This document shows positions 7,375 through 15,314 of a stretch of DNA of 64,000 nt, piece by piece. The notes beneath the pieces are model-generated. The model was not told where the DNA came from, did no database searches, and saw only the letters and a program-made list of their open reading frames with translations. A program made the position numbers and the translations under genes. Numbering within the stretch: the stretch's first letter is position 1; each line of letters opens with the position of its first letter. The stretch lies in NCBI GenBank assembly GCA_009841115.1, contig VXML01000018.1, positions 1-64,000 on the forward strand. The letters run 5' to 3'. This DNA comes from Gemmatimonadota bacterium (GTDB lineage Bacteria; Latescibacterota; UBA2968; UBA8231).

Positions 7375-7560
7375 GGATGCTGTAATTTCTGTAAAAACTC
7401 TACTGTGTTAATCAAGCTACACGTTGTTACACATCTTCAGCAAAATAGCTCTCGTCCAGTTTTTTCACATCGCATATAATTTCAGAGACCACACCGCCAC
7501 CGTTGATTGCGGCTACTCAATGCCGTATCCTTTCGGGAGCACCCCTCAAGGAGGACAACT

Positions 7561-8397
7561 ATGGCACCCCGCATTGACGACCGCGACTGGTCGGCCCTCA
7601 CCACTGGCCAACGCATCCACCAACTCGAAGTCGAAGGCTACCTCGTCCTGCCCGACCTGCTCGATGCCGACCACATCGCCCGCCTCAAAGCCATCACCGC
7701 CACCTTTGAGACCAAAGCCGTCGATTACAGCGAACGCCAGCGCGGCCGCAACAACATCCAATTCGACGGCGGCGAAATCACCGCCCTACTCGGCCACCCG
7801 CCGACGCTCGCGTTCCTGCGCGAACTGTTGGGCGACGAAGTGATCTTCATGCACTACGGCTATGCACGCTCCGAACCCGGCCACCCCGGCATCAGCCTCC
7901 ACGCCGATGGCCAGCCCTACGGCTCCCAAATTTTCGGCTTTGAAGGCTCTTGCCCCGTGTTGATACGAGTGCTCTACTATCTCGACGACCTCATCCCAGA
8001 GGTCTCGCCTTTCCGCGTAGTGCCGCGCTCGCACCTGTGCCTGCACGCCGACGCCAACCCCTATACGCGCTACAAATCCCATCCCGAGGAAGTCATGGTT
8101 CCCTGCAAGGCCGGTTCTGCCGTGCTCATCCACCACCGCGTATTCCACGGCAACTTCCCCAACGTCGGCACCTACCCGCGCGAAATGCTGGCCATCGCCT
8201 ACCGACCCGCTTGGGCCGGGCCAGTTGATAAAATCAACCCCTGGGACGAGGAAGACCTCCAGACCTTGCCCGACGAAATTCGCCCGCTCTTCGCCGACCG
8301 CAACACGCGCCACTGGGACTACGACGGCGGCAACAAGCCCCCGAACATGGCCTCCGAGGCTCCGGGCCTAGACCCCAGCCGTTGGGAACGCGCCTAA
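7561..8397 (+). CDS. Phytanoyl-CoA dioxygenase (PhyH) family protein
   Basis: A 278-residue Fe(II)/2-oxoglutarate oxygenase. Iron ligands are H114-A-D116 (SLHADG) and a distal His in HHRVFHGN (H196), followed by R207 for 2-oxoglutarate. The double-stranded beta-helix core contains VSPFRVVPRSH at about 148-158. The ATG at 7561 has a strong AAGGAGG 6 nt upstream; an ORF extension to 7507 has no such site. It is convergent with the SDR gene, with only 2 nt between stops. The substrate is unknown. It differs from the first PhyH in this window in length and linker regions, so they are separate family members rather than a recent duplication. Confidence 0.9.
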   Translation: MAPRIDDRDWSALTTGQRIHQLEVEGYLVLPDLLDADHIARLKAITATFETKAVDYSERQRGRNNIQFDGGEITALLGHPPTLAFLRELLGDEVIFMHYGYARSEPGHPGISLHADGQPYGSQIFGFEGSCPVLIRVLYYLDDLIPEVSPFRVVPRSHLCLHADANPYTRYKSHPEEVMVPCKAGSAVLIHHRVFHGNFPNVGTYPREMLAIAYRPAWAGPVDKINPWDEEDLQTLPDEIRPLFADRNTRHWDYDGGNKPPNMASEAPGLDPSRWERA

Positions 8398-8399
8398 CG

Positions 8400-9140
8400 C
8401 TATCGAGTGAACACAGTCCCCCGCACGTAAGACCCTTCCTCGGAAGCCAAAAACGCCAAGATCCGCGCTATCCCCATCGGATCCCCCAGGACGGCGTTCC
8501 GCTTTGCTTCCTCTGGATCGCGGCCTGCGGCCTCTGCCCCCTGCGCTATATTCTCCAGCTTCAGCGGCGTTGCAATCCCCCCAGGGCAAATCACGTGCAA
8601 GCGCACCCCCTTCGGCCCTAACTCGCCTTCGAGCTTGTAGTGTAACCCGTGCTGACCAGCCTTGCTCGCTGCATAAGCATAGGACGAGGATCCGCCCCGC
8701 ACGCCCGCTCCCGAGGCGATAATTAGCAGCACGGACTTACCAGCTACCGCCAAGAGCGGTGCCGCGTATTTGGCCGAGAGAAAGGTGCCCTTCAGGTTGG
8801 TGTCGAGCGTCGCGTCCCAATCCTCCTCTGACAGCTCCTCAATCGTCTTGAACGCCCCCGTCAAAACCCCGGCCGAGAAAACCGCCACATCGAGGTGGGC
8901 GGTGCGCTCTCTGATCTGCGCGACCGACGCGGCCACGCTCTCTTCCAAGCGCACATCCGTGGCGTAGAAATGCGCTTGGCCTCCCGCGGCCTCAATCTGT
9001 TCCACCGCGGCTCGGCCCTCTGCTTCGTTGTAGTCAATGATGTGGACGCGTGCCCCTTCTTGGGCGAAAAGTTCGGCAGCAGCCCGGCCAATGCCAGTGG
9101 ACCCGCCAGTTACCAACGCATCTTTGTTTGCTAGCTTCAC
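8400..9140 (-). CDS. Short-chain dehydrogenase/reductase (SDR) family oxidoreductase
   Basis: A 246-residue classical SDR. The cofactor motif TGGSTGIG is at 11-18, DVRLEE at about 61-66 matches the adenine-binding region, and the catalytic Ser (142), Tyr (155) and Lys (159) are all present in an IASGAG...YAASK arrangement. IDYN after the second strand favours NAD over NADP. Family members reduce or oxidise a wide range of alcohols and ketones. The protein ends RGTVFTR, slightly shorter than the usual VDGG-type ending, so the last strand may be trimmed. Divergent from heme A synthase and convergent with PhyH. Confidence 0.88.
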   Translation of the reverse strand: MKLANKDALVTGGSTGIGRAAAELFAQEGARVHIIDYNEAEGRAAVEQIEAAGGQAHFYATDVRLEESVAASVAQIRERTAHLDVAVFSAGVLTGAFKTIEELSEEDWDATLDTNLKGTFLSAKYAAPLLAVAGKSVLLIIASGAGVRGGSSSYAYAASKAGQHGLHYKLEGELGPKGVRLHVICPGGIATPLKLENIAQGAEAAGRDPEEAKRNAVLGDPMGIARILAFLASEEGSYVRGTVFTR

Positions 9141-9236
9141 ACGTACCTCCTTCTATCGCGTGCGGCGACGCGGCAAAAGTTGCCAATATATCGCCATGGG
9201 GTATTTTCTACGAGTGATCTGTTCAAATCCCACCAC

Positions 9237-10241
9237 ATGACCACCAATCGCCAACTCGCCGTCTGGCTCCTCGCTGTCTCGGCCCTCATCGTCGTCCTCG
9301 TAGTGTACGGGGGCTGGGTGCGCCTGACCCGCTCGGGTCTATCCATCGTCGAGTGGAACGTCGTCACCGGCGTCGTGCCGCCGCTCAGTGCTGCGGCCTG
9401 GGAAAGCGAATTCGCCAAGTACCGGCAGACGCCCGAATACCAACTCGTCAACTATGGCATGGAGCTGGACGCATTCAAATTTATCTACTACATGGAGTTC
9501 GGCCACCGCTTGCTCGGCCGGCTGGCCGGATTGCTCTTTGTGGTGCCCCTGCTCTATTTCCTCTGCCGCCGAGCCATTCCCCGCGCCCACATACCTGCCT
9601 ATCTGGGCATTGGCTTACTCTTCGCCCTCCAAGGCTTGGTGGGATGGCTGATGGTCAAGAGCGGCCTAGACGACCGGCCCCAAGTAAGTCACCTGCGCTT
9701 GACCTTGCACCTTTGTTGCGCCTTGGCCCTTTTGGCCGCTTGCCTCTGGCAGGCCCTCGGCTATCTGTCATCTGCGGCAGAGACTCGGCCGGTGCCCCGA
9801 ACTGCGCGCCGCCTCTGCATTTGGCTATTTGCCTCCATCTGCCTCCAGATCGCCGCTGGCGGCCTAGTCGCCGGGCTCAAGGCCGGGCACTTATCGGATA
9901 CCTTCCCCAAAATGTTCGGGGTTTGGGTTCCGGCCGGCTTGTGGTCTATGCAGCCGCTACTCGTAAACCTGCTCGACAACCCCATCACCGTCCACTTCCA
10001 ACACCGCTTCTTTGCCTTTGCAGTCCTCGGGCTAGCACTAGTACTGTGGGCGGTCGCCCGCCACACAGCCCTGAAAACCGGGGCGGGCCTAATCCTCTGC
10101 TTGGTAGCGGTGCAGATCGGATTGGGGATCGGCACGGTCGTCGCGCATGTACCCTTAGCCTTGGCCTCGCTGCATCAGGCAGCAGCCGTGGCTCTGTTCG
10201 CTGCCGCACTTTTTCTCTGCCATCGCGCGTATAGAGGCTAG
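9237..10241 (+). CDS. ctaA: Heme A synthase (COX15/CtaA family)
   Basis: About 335 residues with eight hydrophobic segments, matching the COX15-type heme A synthase, which oxidises the C8 methyl of heme O for use in cytochrome oxidase. Family hallmarks are visible: GGWVRLTRSGLS near the first span, EFAKYRQTPEYQ, FIYYMEFGHRLLGR with the first haem His, HLRLTLHL, VHFQHRFFAFAV and SLHQAAAVALF with the other His residues. The ATG at 9237 starts MTTNRQLAVWLL just before the first span; a TTG at 9180 is possible but adds residues without family support. No oxidase genes adjoin. Its stop shares CTAG with the convergent IMP cyclohydrolase gene. Confidence 0.93.
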   Translation: MTTNRQLAVWLLAVSALIVVLVVYGGWVRLTRSGLSIVEWNVVTGVVPPLSAAAWESEFAKYRQTPEYQLVNYGMELDAFKFIYYMEFGHRLLGRLAGLLFVVPLLYFLCRRAIPRAHIPAYLGIGLLFALQGLVGWLMVKSGLDDRPQVSHLRLTLHLCCALALLAACLWQALGYLSSAAETRPVPRTARRLCIWLFASICLQIAAGGLVAGLKAGHLSDTFPKMFGVWVPAGLWSMQPLLVNLLDNPITVHFQHRFFAFAVLGLALVLWAVARHTALKTGAGLILCLVAVQIGLGIGTVVAHVPLALASLHQAAAVALFAAALFLCHRAYRG

Positions 10242-10957
10242 ACCGCCTCATAGCGATTGATGATCTCGGTTTCGACCGCGCCGTCGGCCGCGATGCGGCG
10301 CACCGCCAGCGCGATCCGATGCTCGGGGTTTAGAGCTTCCCAGAGGCGGGTGGACGCGTCGGCGAGGGGCAACAGGTAGGGAACTCCTGAAAACGCAGGT
10401 AGCGGATCGCCATCTGAGTCGTACGTAGTGATGGCGTAACCATAGCCCGGCTCGACGCAGTCGAAGCGGAAGAAGTGGCGTTCGCTGTGCTCGGGATCAA
10501 AGGGGCTAGCCTTGAGTATGGCGAGCCAAGCCTCATCCGCTTCTAAATCGACATAGCCCGCTATGCGCGGCGTGTAGTTGGGTGGGTCTGGCTCGTGCAG
10601 CCAACCAGCCAAACTCTCGGCAAAACTGCGGCCGACTGCAAAACCTTCGTATATGGCGTCGGTATGCACCCCATTGGAAACAATGCTGCGCCGAGCGCAA
10701 ACGCGCATGGCATTGTAAATGATGAGCGTGGGGTCGCTCAACTTCGCAGGATCAGCCGCTTCGGTCCGCAACACGTCGCCCTCAGCCACAAAGATGCGGT
10801 TGCGGCTGTTGGCACTGCGTCCTGAGATCCAGTAAACCTGTATCCAAGTCCTCTCCGCAGCCCGGCCAATGACAATACCGCGGCCTACGTAGGGGTTTTC
10901 GGCCAGCCGTTGCTGCAAGTTGGCCGCGGCCTGTTCTCTTACTGTTTTTGGCTCCAT
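10238..10957 (-). CDS. IMP cyclohydrolase, PurO-like family
   Basis: A 239-residue protein with the archaeal-type IMP cyclohydrolase pattern: NPYVGRGIVIG near the N-terminus, then VYWISGRSANSRNRIF, TLIIYNAMR and a SNGVHTDAIYEG segment. This family closes the inosine ring in the last step of purine synthesis, a job most bacteria give to PurH. Homologs in bacteria are often annotated only as IMP cyclohydrolase-like. No other purine gene is adjacent. The overlap of its stop with that of ctaA (4 nt, convergent) leaves no room for a terminator. Confidence 0.8.
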   Translation of the reverse strand: MEPKTVREQAAANLQQRLAENPYVGRGIVIGRAAERTWIQVYWISGRSANSRNRIFVAEGDVLRTEAADPAKLSDPTLIIYNAMRVCARRSIVSNGVHTDAIYEGFAVGRSFAESLAGWLHEPDPPNYTPRIAGYVDLEADEAWLAILKASPFDPEHSERHFFRFDCVEPGYGYAITTYDSDGDPLPAFSGVPYLLPLADASTRLWEALNPEHRIALAVRRIAADGAVETEIINRYEAV

Positions 10958-11018
10958 GCCACATAGTATAGGACAACCCTACACTCGGCAAAAGCGCGAC
11001 AGTATCCACTTTCTGGCA

Positions 11019-11070
11019 CAAAAAAGCCGGTGCCTTTTCTCGACGGGGAATATCGAGAAAAGGCACCGGC
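11019..11070 (-). terminator. Rho-independent terminator for the small minus-strand gene
   Basis: A perfect 18-bp stem (11026-11043 with 11053-11070) has a 9-nt loop. On the minus strand it is followed by a run of T (11019-11025), so it ends the transcript of the 64-residue gene at 11100-11294. Confidence 0.9.
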
Positions 11071-11099
11071 CTGAACGAGGCGCAGCCGAAGCGGTTTAC

Positions 11100-11294
11100 T
11101 TAGCTGCGCTTTAGTACTGGCAGACCGTTTTTGCTCTCAGACACCTGATAGCCAGCGGGCACCGCGTCGAGAGCTCCTTCTTTCTCGGTTTTAGCAAAGA
11201 AGTAAATCGTCTGCGAGTTCCCGTTTTTGAGGGTCGTGGTCCGGGAATGCAAAATATACGTGACCCCCTTTGAATTCGTATGCGAAAAAGCCAT
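11100..11294 (-). CDS. Small conserved hypothetical protein (64 residues)
   Basis: The ATG at 11294 has CAAGGAG just upstream and starts MAFSHTNSKGVTYILH. The sequence continues with a LKNGNSQTIYFFAK segment and ends GYQVSESKNGLPVLKRS. Short proteins with this layout (YxLH, IYFFA, ALDAxPxGY, GLPVLK) recur in many soil and marine bacteria, usually as stand-alone genes of unknown function. The strong ribosome site and dedicated terminator argue that this is a well-expressed real gene. An upstream in-frame start at 11348 lacks a ribosome site. Confidence 0.8.
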   Translation of the reverse strand: MAFSHTNSKGVTYILHSRTTTLKNGNSQTIYFFAKTEKEGALDAVPAGYQVSESKNGLPVLKRS

Positions 11295-11458
11295 GGCATC
11301 TCCTTGCGTGTGATATAGAGGAAGCATGGAAGTCGAACGGCAAAGCACGACTTCTCGCTGAGTAGGGGAGTCTTACTAAAAAAAAGGCCATCTAGCCAAA
11401 ATCGCAACTACTTTTATAGCTCCTTCGCCTTGGCCCAGTACGGTTGGTAAGACGGCTC

Positions 11459-11487
11459 TTGACTAAGAGCAACCCATAGCGTAGAAT
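11459..11487 (+). promoter_or_regulatory. Sigma70-type promoter for rpsU
   Basis: TTGACT (11459-11464), a 17-nt spacer, then TAGAAT (11482-11487), one mismatch each from consensus. This would place transcription start near 11494 and leave a leader of about 44 nt before the rpsU ATG. Confidence 0.75.
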
Positions 11488-11537
11488 ATATTTTCTTTAC
11501 GTAGGAACTTAAGACCCACCAGGGTTAGGAGCAGCAT

Positions 11538-11831
11538 ATGAGTAATTTCAGCGTCGAGGTCAGATCGGATGAACCCTTTGAAAAGGCGCTACGGCGCTTT
11601 ACGTCCAAAACCCGCAAAGCCGGCTTGTTACGCGACTTGAAGAAGCGGCGTTTTTATACTAAACCCTCGGTCCAGAAGAAGATCAACCGCCAAAAGAGCA
11701 TCCGCCGGCAGCAGAAGGCCATTCGCATGGCCGAGGTTGGCTTCGTCCGCGGCGCACGCGGAGTCGGTGGGCGTGGGGCCGGCGCACGCGGGGCCGGTGG
11801 ACGCGGGGCCGGTGGACGCAGCCCGCGTTAG
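11538..11831 (+). CDS. rpsU: 30S ribosomal protein bS21 with Arg/Gly-rich tail
   Basis: Residues 1-65 match bS21: VEVRSDEPFEKALRRFTSK, a KAGLLRDLKKRRFYTKPS block and a basic helix. S21 contacts 16S rRNA near the anti-Shine-Dalgarno region and takes part in initiation. The usual protein stops at 60-70 residues. Here it continues to 97 with a low-complexity tail of repeated Arg-Gly-Ala/Val-Gly units (about 72-97), encoded by near-identical 12-bp DNA units. Such RGG-like tails often bind RNA. The ATG has AGGAGC upstream and a good promoter at 11459. Confidence 0.92.
   Translation: MSNFSVEVRSDEPFEKALRRFTSKTRKAGLLRDLKKRRFYTKPSVQKKINRQKSIRRQQKAIRMAEVGFVRGARGVGGRGAGARGAGGRGAGGRSPR
11747..11823 (+). 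repeat. 12-bp tandem units encoding the bS21 tail
   Basis: Degenerate 12-bp units based on GGGGCCGGTGGACGC-like sequence encode Arg-Gly-Ala-Gly or Gly-Arg-Gly-Ala steps at the 3' end of rpsU. The last units are nearly identical, which suggests recent slippage expansion. Confidence 0.7.
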
Positions 11832-11918
11832 GGTCTTTTTGTAGCTAACTCTGCCTTAAGCCCAGCTTGGAACGCTTAGCTCAACGCCATTAGCAATCGA
11901 AGGGAGGTAACCTTCATC

Positions 11919-12158
11919 ATGTCCGAACGTCAAAGTGGATCCGTCAAATGGTTCGATAGTTCCAAGGGGTTTGGTTTTATTCAGCGCGAAGGACAAGACG
12001 ACGTCTTCGTTCATTACAGCGCGATTCGCGGCGATGGTTTCCGCTCCCTAGAAGAAGGTCAGCAGGTGGAATTTGAAACGGTCGCTAGCCCCAAGGGCCT
12101 GCAAGCCCGAGACGTAATCGTCATCGGCGCGGCCCCCGAAACCGAAACTCCGCAATAA
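11919..12158 (+). CDS. Cold-shock domain protein (CspA family)
   Basis: A 79-residue protein made of a single cold-shock domain. It has [14 protein letters not shown] with RNP1 (KGFGFI, 16-21), DVFVHYSAI with RNP2 (28-36) and EGQQVEFE. It binds single-stranded nucleic acid and typically melts mRNA structure. A short acidic tail (ETETPQ) follows. Its ribosome site is strong (AAGGGAGG, 11900-11907). It follows rpsU by 87 nt and may be cotranscribed with it, since there is no hairpin between them, and it ends at the terminator at 12176. Confidence 0.95.
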   Translation: MSERQSGSVKWFDSSKGFGFIQREGQDDVFVHYSAIRGDGFRSLEEGQQVEFETVASPKGLQARDVIVIGAAPETETPQ

Positions 12159-12175
12159 TCCCTCCAGACAAACAC

Positions 12176-12212
12176 GAAAAGCGCAGGCCCTTAGGGCCCT
12201 GCGCTTTTTTTG
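12176..12212. terminator. Bidirectional terminator between csp and the frd operon end
   Basis: A hairpin with stem AAGCGCAG/CTGCGCTT and an inner GCCC/GGGC pairing (one bulge) is flanked by AAAA on the left and a run of T on the right. It can end both the plus-strand csp transcript and the minus-strand transcript finishing at 12225. Confidence 0.85.
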
Positions 12213-12224
12213 TGCCAACCCAGC

Positions 12225-12647
12225 CTAATGAGTCTGGAAAAACTCCACGACTTCGCCGTTGGGGCCTTTGAAAAAGGCAATCGTCACGTTCAGCCTGTCC
12301 AATGTCAGGTCCTTGGGTTCGACCGTGATCTCGCATCCGGCCGCTCGCACCCGCTCAGTGGCGGCGCGGGCGTCTGTAACCGCCAAGGCAAAATGCGTCA
12401 CCGGATCGTTGAGGCTTTCGGCCCCGAGTGCGGGCGACTCGGCCGTGGGGGCGAAGAGTTCGAGGTGGCTTCCGTCGCCTGCATCCAAAAGCGCGATCTT
12501 GCGCTCAGGAGAACCAAATTCGGCGACCACTTCCATGCCCAGCACATCTCGGTAAAAGCTCAGCGACGTTTCCCAATCGCGCGTCTGCACGGCCACGTGG
12601 TGCATTCCACAACCGGCGATTATAGCGTTTTTGTCTCCTATGGGCAT
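12225..12647 (-). CDS. VOC (glyoxalase/dioxygenase superfamily) protein
   Basis: A 140-residue single-chain VOC protein with two beta-alpha-beta-beta-beta modules. MHHVAVQTRDWETSLSFYRD starts the first (metal ligand His near 15-16), and HLELF, THFALAV and EVVEFFQTH give the other likely ligand positions (His/Glu, His, Glu). The superfamily includes glyoxalase I, methylmalonyl-CoA epimerase and ring-opening dioxygenases, and the reaction here cannot be assigned. Its start overlaps the end of the ADP-ribosylglycohydrolase gene by 10 nt, making it the last gene of the frd transcript. Confidence 0.85.
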   Translation of the reverse strand: MPIGDKNAIIAGCGMHHVAVQTRDWETSLSFYRDVLGMEVVAEFGSPERKIALLDAGDGSHLELFAPTAESPALGAESLNDPVTHFALAVTDARAATERVRAAGCEITVEPKDLTLDRLNVTIAFFKGPNGEVVEFFQTH

Positions 12648-13783
12648 TGACGTTCTTCCTTTCCTTGTTTTGAGACCACTAAGCGCGCGAAACGCGCGAT
12701 CGTCTCCTCCAAGTCAAACCCGTACACGGCCTTATTTCCCGCGACGACCTGTCCGACCACGTCTGCTGGCAGCGCATTGTCGCCGCAACACGCCCCTACC
12801 AGCGCCCCGGTAATCCCGGCATAGCAGTCGATATCCGCGTAGCGGCTCCAGTGCCCTTCCCCGTCGAGATCGCCTTGGTTGGCCGCCACTTGCAGCGCAA
12901 GGGACGGGTCATCGGGATGGGACAAGAGCGCAGCAAAGGCAATGGCCAACGCCCGAAAGGGATCGAAGACGCTGAAATGGCGTAGCTCCCACGCAAGGAA
13001 TTCGGCCAATTCCTCGGCTTTTTTACCGGCGGCTCTCGCCAGTAGCGGCGGCAGCTTCTGCCGGATGAAAGTGTTCCCGAAATACCCTCCCAAGCACAGC
13101 GGATCCAGTGCCAATACGGCATCGACCAATGCCAGCGGCGACATATCGGTCAATGCCGCCCCTTGCGCCGCTGCCAAGAGCGCGGTGGCCTCGCGGGCGT
13201 AGCCGACCGCAAAAAAATCCGCCTCATAAGCAGCGCGATAGGCTCCTGCAGGATCGCCGGGAAAGAGCAGACCCGCCGATGGCAGCACCAACAGCCCAGC
13301 CAACGTCGGATAGTTGATCCCGATACTCCGCGTCGCCAACACCGCGGGCGGCACTCCTGGGTAACGCGGCGACTCCTCCCCCAGACAACCCCGGCTAACC
13401 CCTTCCCACAACTCAAACTGCTTGCGCGCTAGTTCGGCATTGCTGGGAAAGAAATCCCCGGGCCGCTCATACACATCCAACAATCGCCGCGCCACTTCCC
13501 GACCCCTTGGCATCCTCCCCAATTCGACGGCTAGTTCCATAAAGAGATAATTGTAGCGCACATCGTCGGTGCCCGTACCCGCTGGGGCTTCGCTCACCCA
13601 CATCCCATGCGGCCCCTTTTTCCCGGTGAATGGATGAAGCCGTACCAGCCACTTTTTCCCCGTGCGCTTTTCAACGGCGTCTGGCGGCGCGAATTCAAAC
13701 GGGGCACCAAGCGCGTCTCCCCAAGCTTGGGCCAGCACCGAGCCGCGGATGCGCGATTGCAGCGTCGGTTTCATTTCACCCAT
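12638..13783 (-). CDS. ADP-ribosylglycohydrolase (ARH/DraG) family protein
   Basis: A 381-residue all-helical hydrolase. The N-terminus has RIRGSVLAQAWGDALGAPFEF, the first metal site is seen as GTGTDD (residues 69-74), and the second near the C-terminus in DIDCYAGITGALVGA. These are the two acidic magnesium sites of the family, which removes ADP-ribose from proteins or nucleotides; DraG reactivates nitrogenase reductase. The usual final motif DTDS appears as DIDC, an unusual variant that may alter activity. It lies 12 nt after frdD on the same strand, so it is probably cotranscribed with fumarate reductase. Confidence 0.87.
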   Translation of the reverse strand: MGEMKPTLQSRIRGSVLAQAWGDALGAPFEFAPPDAVEKRTGKKWLVRLHPFTGKKGPHGMWVSEAPAGTGTDDVRYNYLFMELAVELGRMPRGREVARRLLDVYERPGDFFPSNAELARKQFELWEGVSRGCLGEESPRYPGVPPAVLATRSIGINYPTLAGLLVLPSAGLLFPGDPAGAYRAAYEADFFAVGYAREATALLAAAQGAALTDMSPLALVDAVLALDPLCLGGYFGNTFIRQKLPPLLARAAGKKAEELAEFLAWELRHFSVFDPFRALAIAFAALLSHPDDPSLALQVAANQGDLDGEGHWSRYADIDCYAGITGALVGACCGDNALPADVVGQVVAGNKAVYGFDLEETIARFARLVVSKQGKEERQCP

Positions 13784-13795
13784 CGGGGCCGACGG

Positions 13796-14158
13796 TTAAA
13801 GCAGATAAAAGAGGATGTAAGCCGCCAGTCCAGTGCCGACTATGGCACCGCCGTAGCAGAAGTAGTGAATAGGAAGGATCAACTTCCGCACCCCAAATTC
13901 GTGGAGCATGAAGCGGATGCGGTGCGCCGCGTGGTAGAGAGGTAGGACGGCCACGACGAAAAAGACCACTTTGACCAGCGGGTGGCTGAGCAACTTGCTC
14001 ATGGCCTCGTATCGGCTCACTTCCGCGCCGACTGAGCCAAGCGGCTCGGCCAGCCCGACGAAGTAAATCAGCACGGGGATCAGCATGGCGGCTACCACGC
14101 CACCAGCGGAAAATAAGCCCCACCAGAAAGGTTCGGTTTTGTCTTGTTTGTAGCTCAT
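13796..14158 (-). CDS. frdD: Fumarate reductase membrane subunit D
   Basis: A 120-residue protein with three hydrophobic spans. It has PFWWGLFSAGG near the N-terminus, as in E. coli FrdD (VFWGLFGAGG), then LPLYHAAHRIRFMLHEFGV before the third span. Together with FrdC it anchors the catalytic subunits and forms the quinol site. The ATG at 14158 starts MSYKQDKTEP, 2 nt after frdC ends; a longer frame upstream only reads through frdC. A low-haem or haem-free type D anchor is suggested by similarity to the E. coli protein, but this needs structure-based comparison. Confidence 0.88.
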   Translation of the reverse strand: MSYKQDKTEPFWWGLFSAGGVVAAMLIPVLIYFVGLAEPLGSVGAEVSRYEAMSKLLSHPLVKVVFFVVAVLPLYHAAHRIRFMLHEFGVRKLILPIHYFCYGGAIVGTGLAAYILFYLL

Positions 14159-14160
14159 GG

Positions 14161-14559
14161 CTATAACACGTAAAGGAAAATGTAGCCGACGACCGCCGAT
14201 ACGAGGAAAAACCCGACGAAGGCACCCGCCGTTACCAACTTGGGCGGCACGGTAAGCGCGCCCATCCGCACGACCTGGACCCGGCCCATTACCCCCAGCC
14301 AAGTGATGGTGTGATAGAGAGCAAAGACAAACGCAACCGCGTAAAAGGCCACAAACGCCGGAGTCGTCAGTACAGAACGACAAGCCTCATACGCCTCCGG
14401 CCCCTCGGCCAACGCAAAGAGTTGGTAGAGGAAGAGGAGGACGAAGGCGGCGATGAAGACGCTACTCAATTCACGCATCATAAACAGGAAGTAGTTGCGG
14501 CTCTTCAGCCACCAAGTCGGCGATAGCTTTGGCTTGTAGGTTTCGTACGACTGGCTCAT
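14161..14559 (-). CDS. frdC: Fumarate reductase membrane subunit C
   Basis: A 132-residue protein with three hydrophobic spans and the FrdC-like start [19 protein letters not shown] (E. coli FrdC has TSTWWKKLPFYRFYMLRE). It is the second membrane anchor and quinone-site subunit. Its ATG overlaps the stop of frdB by 4 nt (ATGA), which fixes the start. The presence of separate C and D anchors shows the four-subunit E. coli-type arrangement rather than the single haem-b anchor of Wolinella or Bacteroides. Confidence 0.9.
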   Translation of the reverse strand: MSQSYETYKPKLSPTWWLKSRNYFLFMMRELSSVFIAAFVLLFLYQLFALAEGPEAYEACRSVLTTPAFVAFYAVAFVFALYHTITWLGVMGRVQVVRMGALTVPPKLVTAGAFVGFFLVSAVVGYIFLYVL

Positions 14560-15302
14560 TTGTTCCCCCAAGGCATGAGAAAGGATTTGAACCAGTTGGT
14601 CGTAGTCTCGACCTTGGTGCGCTGGATGGCCGCGGCTGGGTCCACGTCCTTGGGACAGACCACCGAGCACTCCCCGATAAAGGTGCATTCCCAGATGCCC
14701 TCACTGCTAGCGGCTACTACCGTGCGCTGGGCGTAGCCTTCGTCGCGCGAGTCGAGGTTATAGCGGTAGGACAGCGCGAGGGCCGCTGGACCGACGAAGA
14801 CGTCTTCCAGTCCATAGACGGGACAAGCCGCGTAGCACAGCAGGCAGTTGATGCACTGGCTGAACTGCTTGAACTCCTTTAGTTCCGCTGGCGACTGCAA
14901 GTACTCGCCTTCGGCGACCGGCTTTTCTTCCTCGCGAATGATCCACGGCTGGACCGCCTTGAGCTTGTCCATGAAATCGTCTATATCGACGACCAAATCG
15001 CGGACGATTGGGAAGTGGGCCAGAGGCTGGACCACTAGCTCATTCGGGTAGTAATCCTTGAGAAAGGCCGCGCAGGTCAACTTAGGCTCGCCGTTGACCA
15101 TCATGCCGCAGGAGCCGCACACGCCCATGCGGCACGACCAGCGGTACGAAAGGGTGCCGTCGATGTGGTCTTTGATGTAGTTGAGCGCGTCGAGGACGAC
15201 CCAGTCCTCTTGATAGGGAACCTCGTAAACCTGCTCAGTGGGTGCGTCCTCCTGCTCGGGTCGAAAGCGGGTCACCCGGATGCCAATGGTCTTGTCGCTC
15301 AT
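14556..15302 (-). CDS. frdB: Fumarate reductase iron-sulfur subunit
   Basis: A 248-residue protein carrying all three clusters. The plant-type [2Fe-2S] site is C57/C62/C65/C77 (CRMGVCGSC). The [4Fe-4S] site starts at C150-C153-C156 (CINCLLC), and the third cluster uses C160 with C206, C212 and C216 (ECSVVCP). It passes electrons from the quinol site in FrdC/FrdD to the flavin in FrdA. It is 12 nt after frdA and overlaps frdC by 4 nt. Confidence 0.95.
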   Translation of the reverse strand: MSDKTIGIRVTRFRPEQEDAPTEQVYEVPYQEDWVVLDALNYIKDHIDGTLSYRWSCRMGVCGSCGMMVNGEPKLTCAAFLKDYYPNELVVQPLAHFPIVRDLVVDIDDFMDKLKAVQPWIIREEEKPVAEGEYLQSPAELKEFKQFSQCINCLLCYAACPVYGLEDVFVGPAALALSYRYNLDSRDEGYAQRTVVAASSEGIWECTFIGECSVVCPKDVDPAAAIQRTKVETTTNWFKSFLMPWGNK

Positions 15303-15314
15303 AGCTCCTCTCGA

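Noticed and set aside
9353-10234. 293-residue open frame inside ctaA
   Set aside because: It is a shifted frame of the heme A synthase, rich in Pro, Arg and Gly, with no start signal; the ctaA frame has all family motifs.
13607-13945. 112-residue plus-strand frame across the ARH/frdD junction
   Set aside because: Antisense to two well-supported genes, with an Arg-rich translation.
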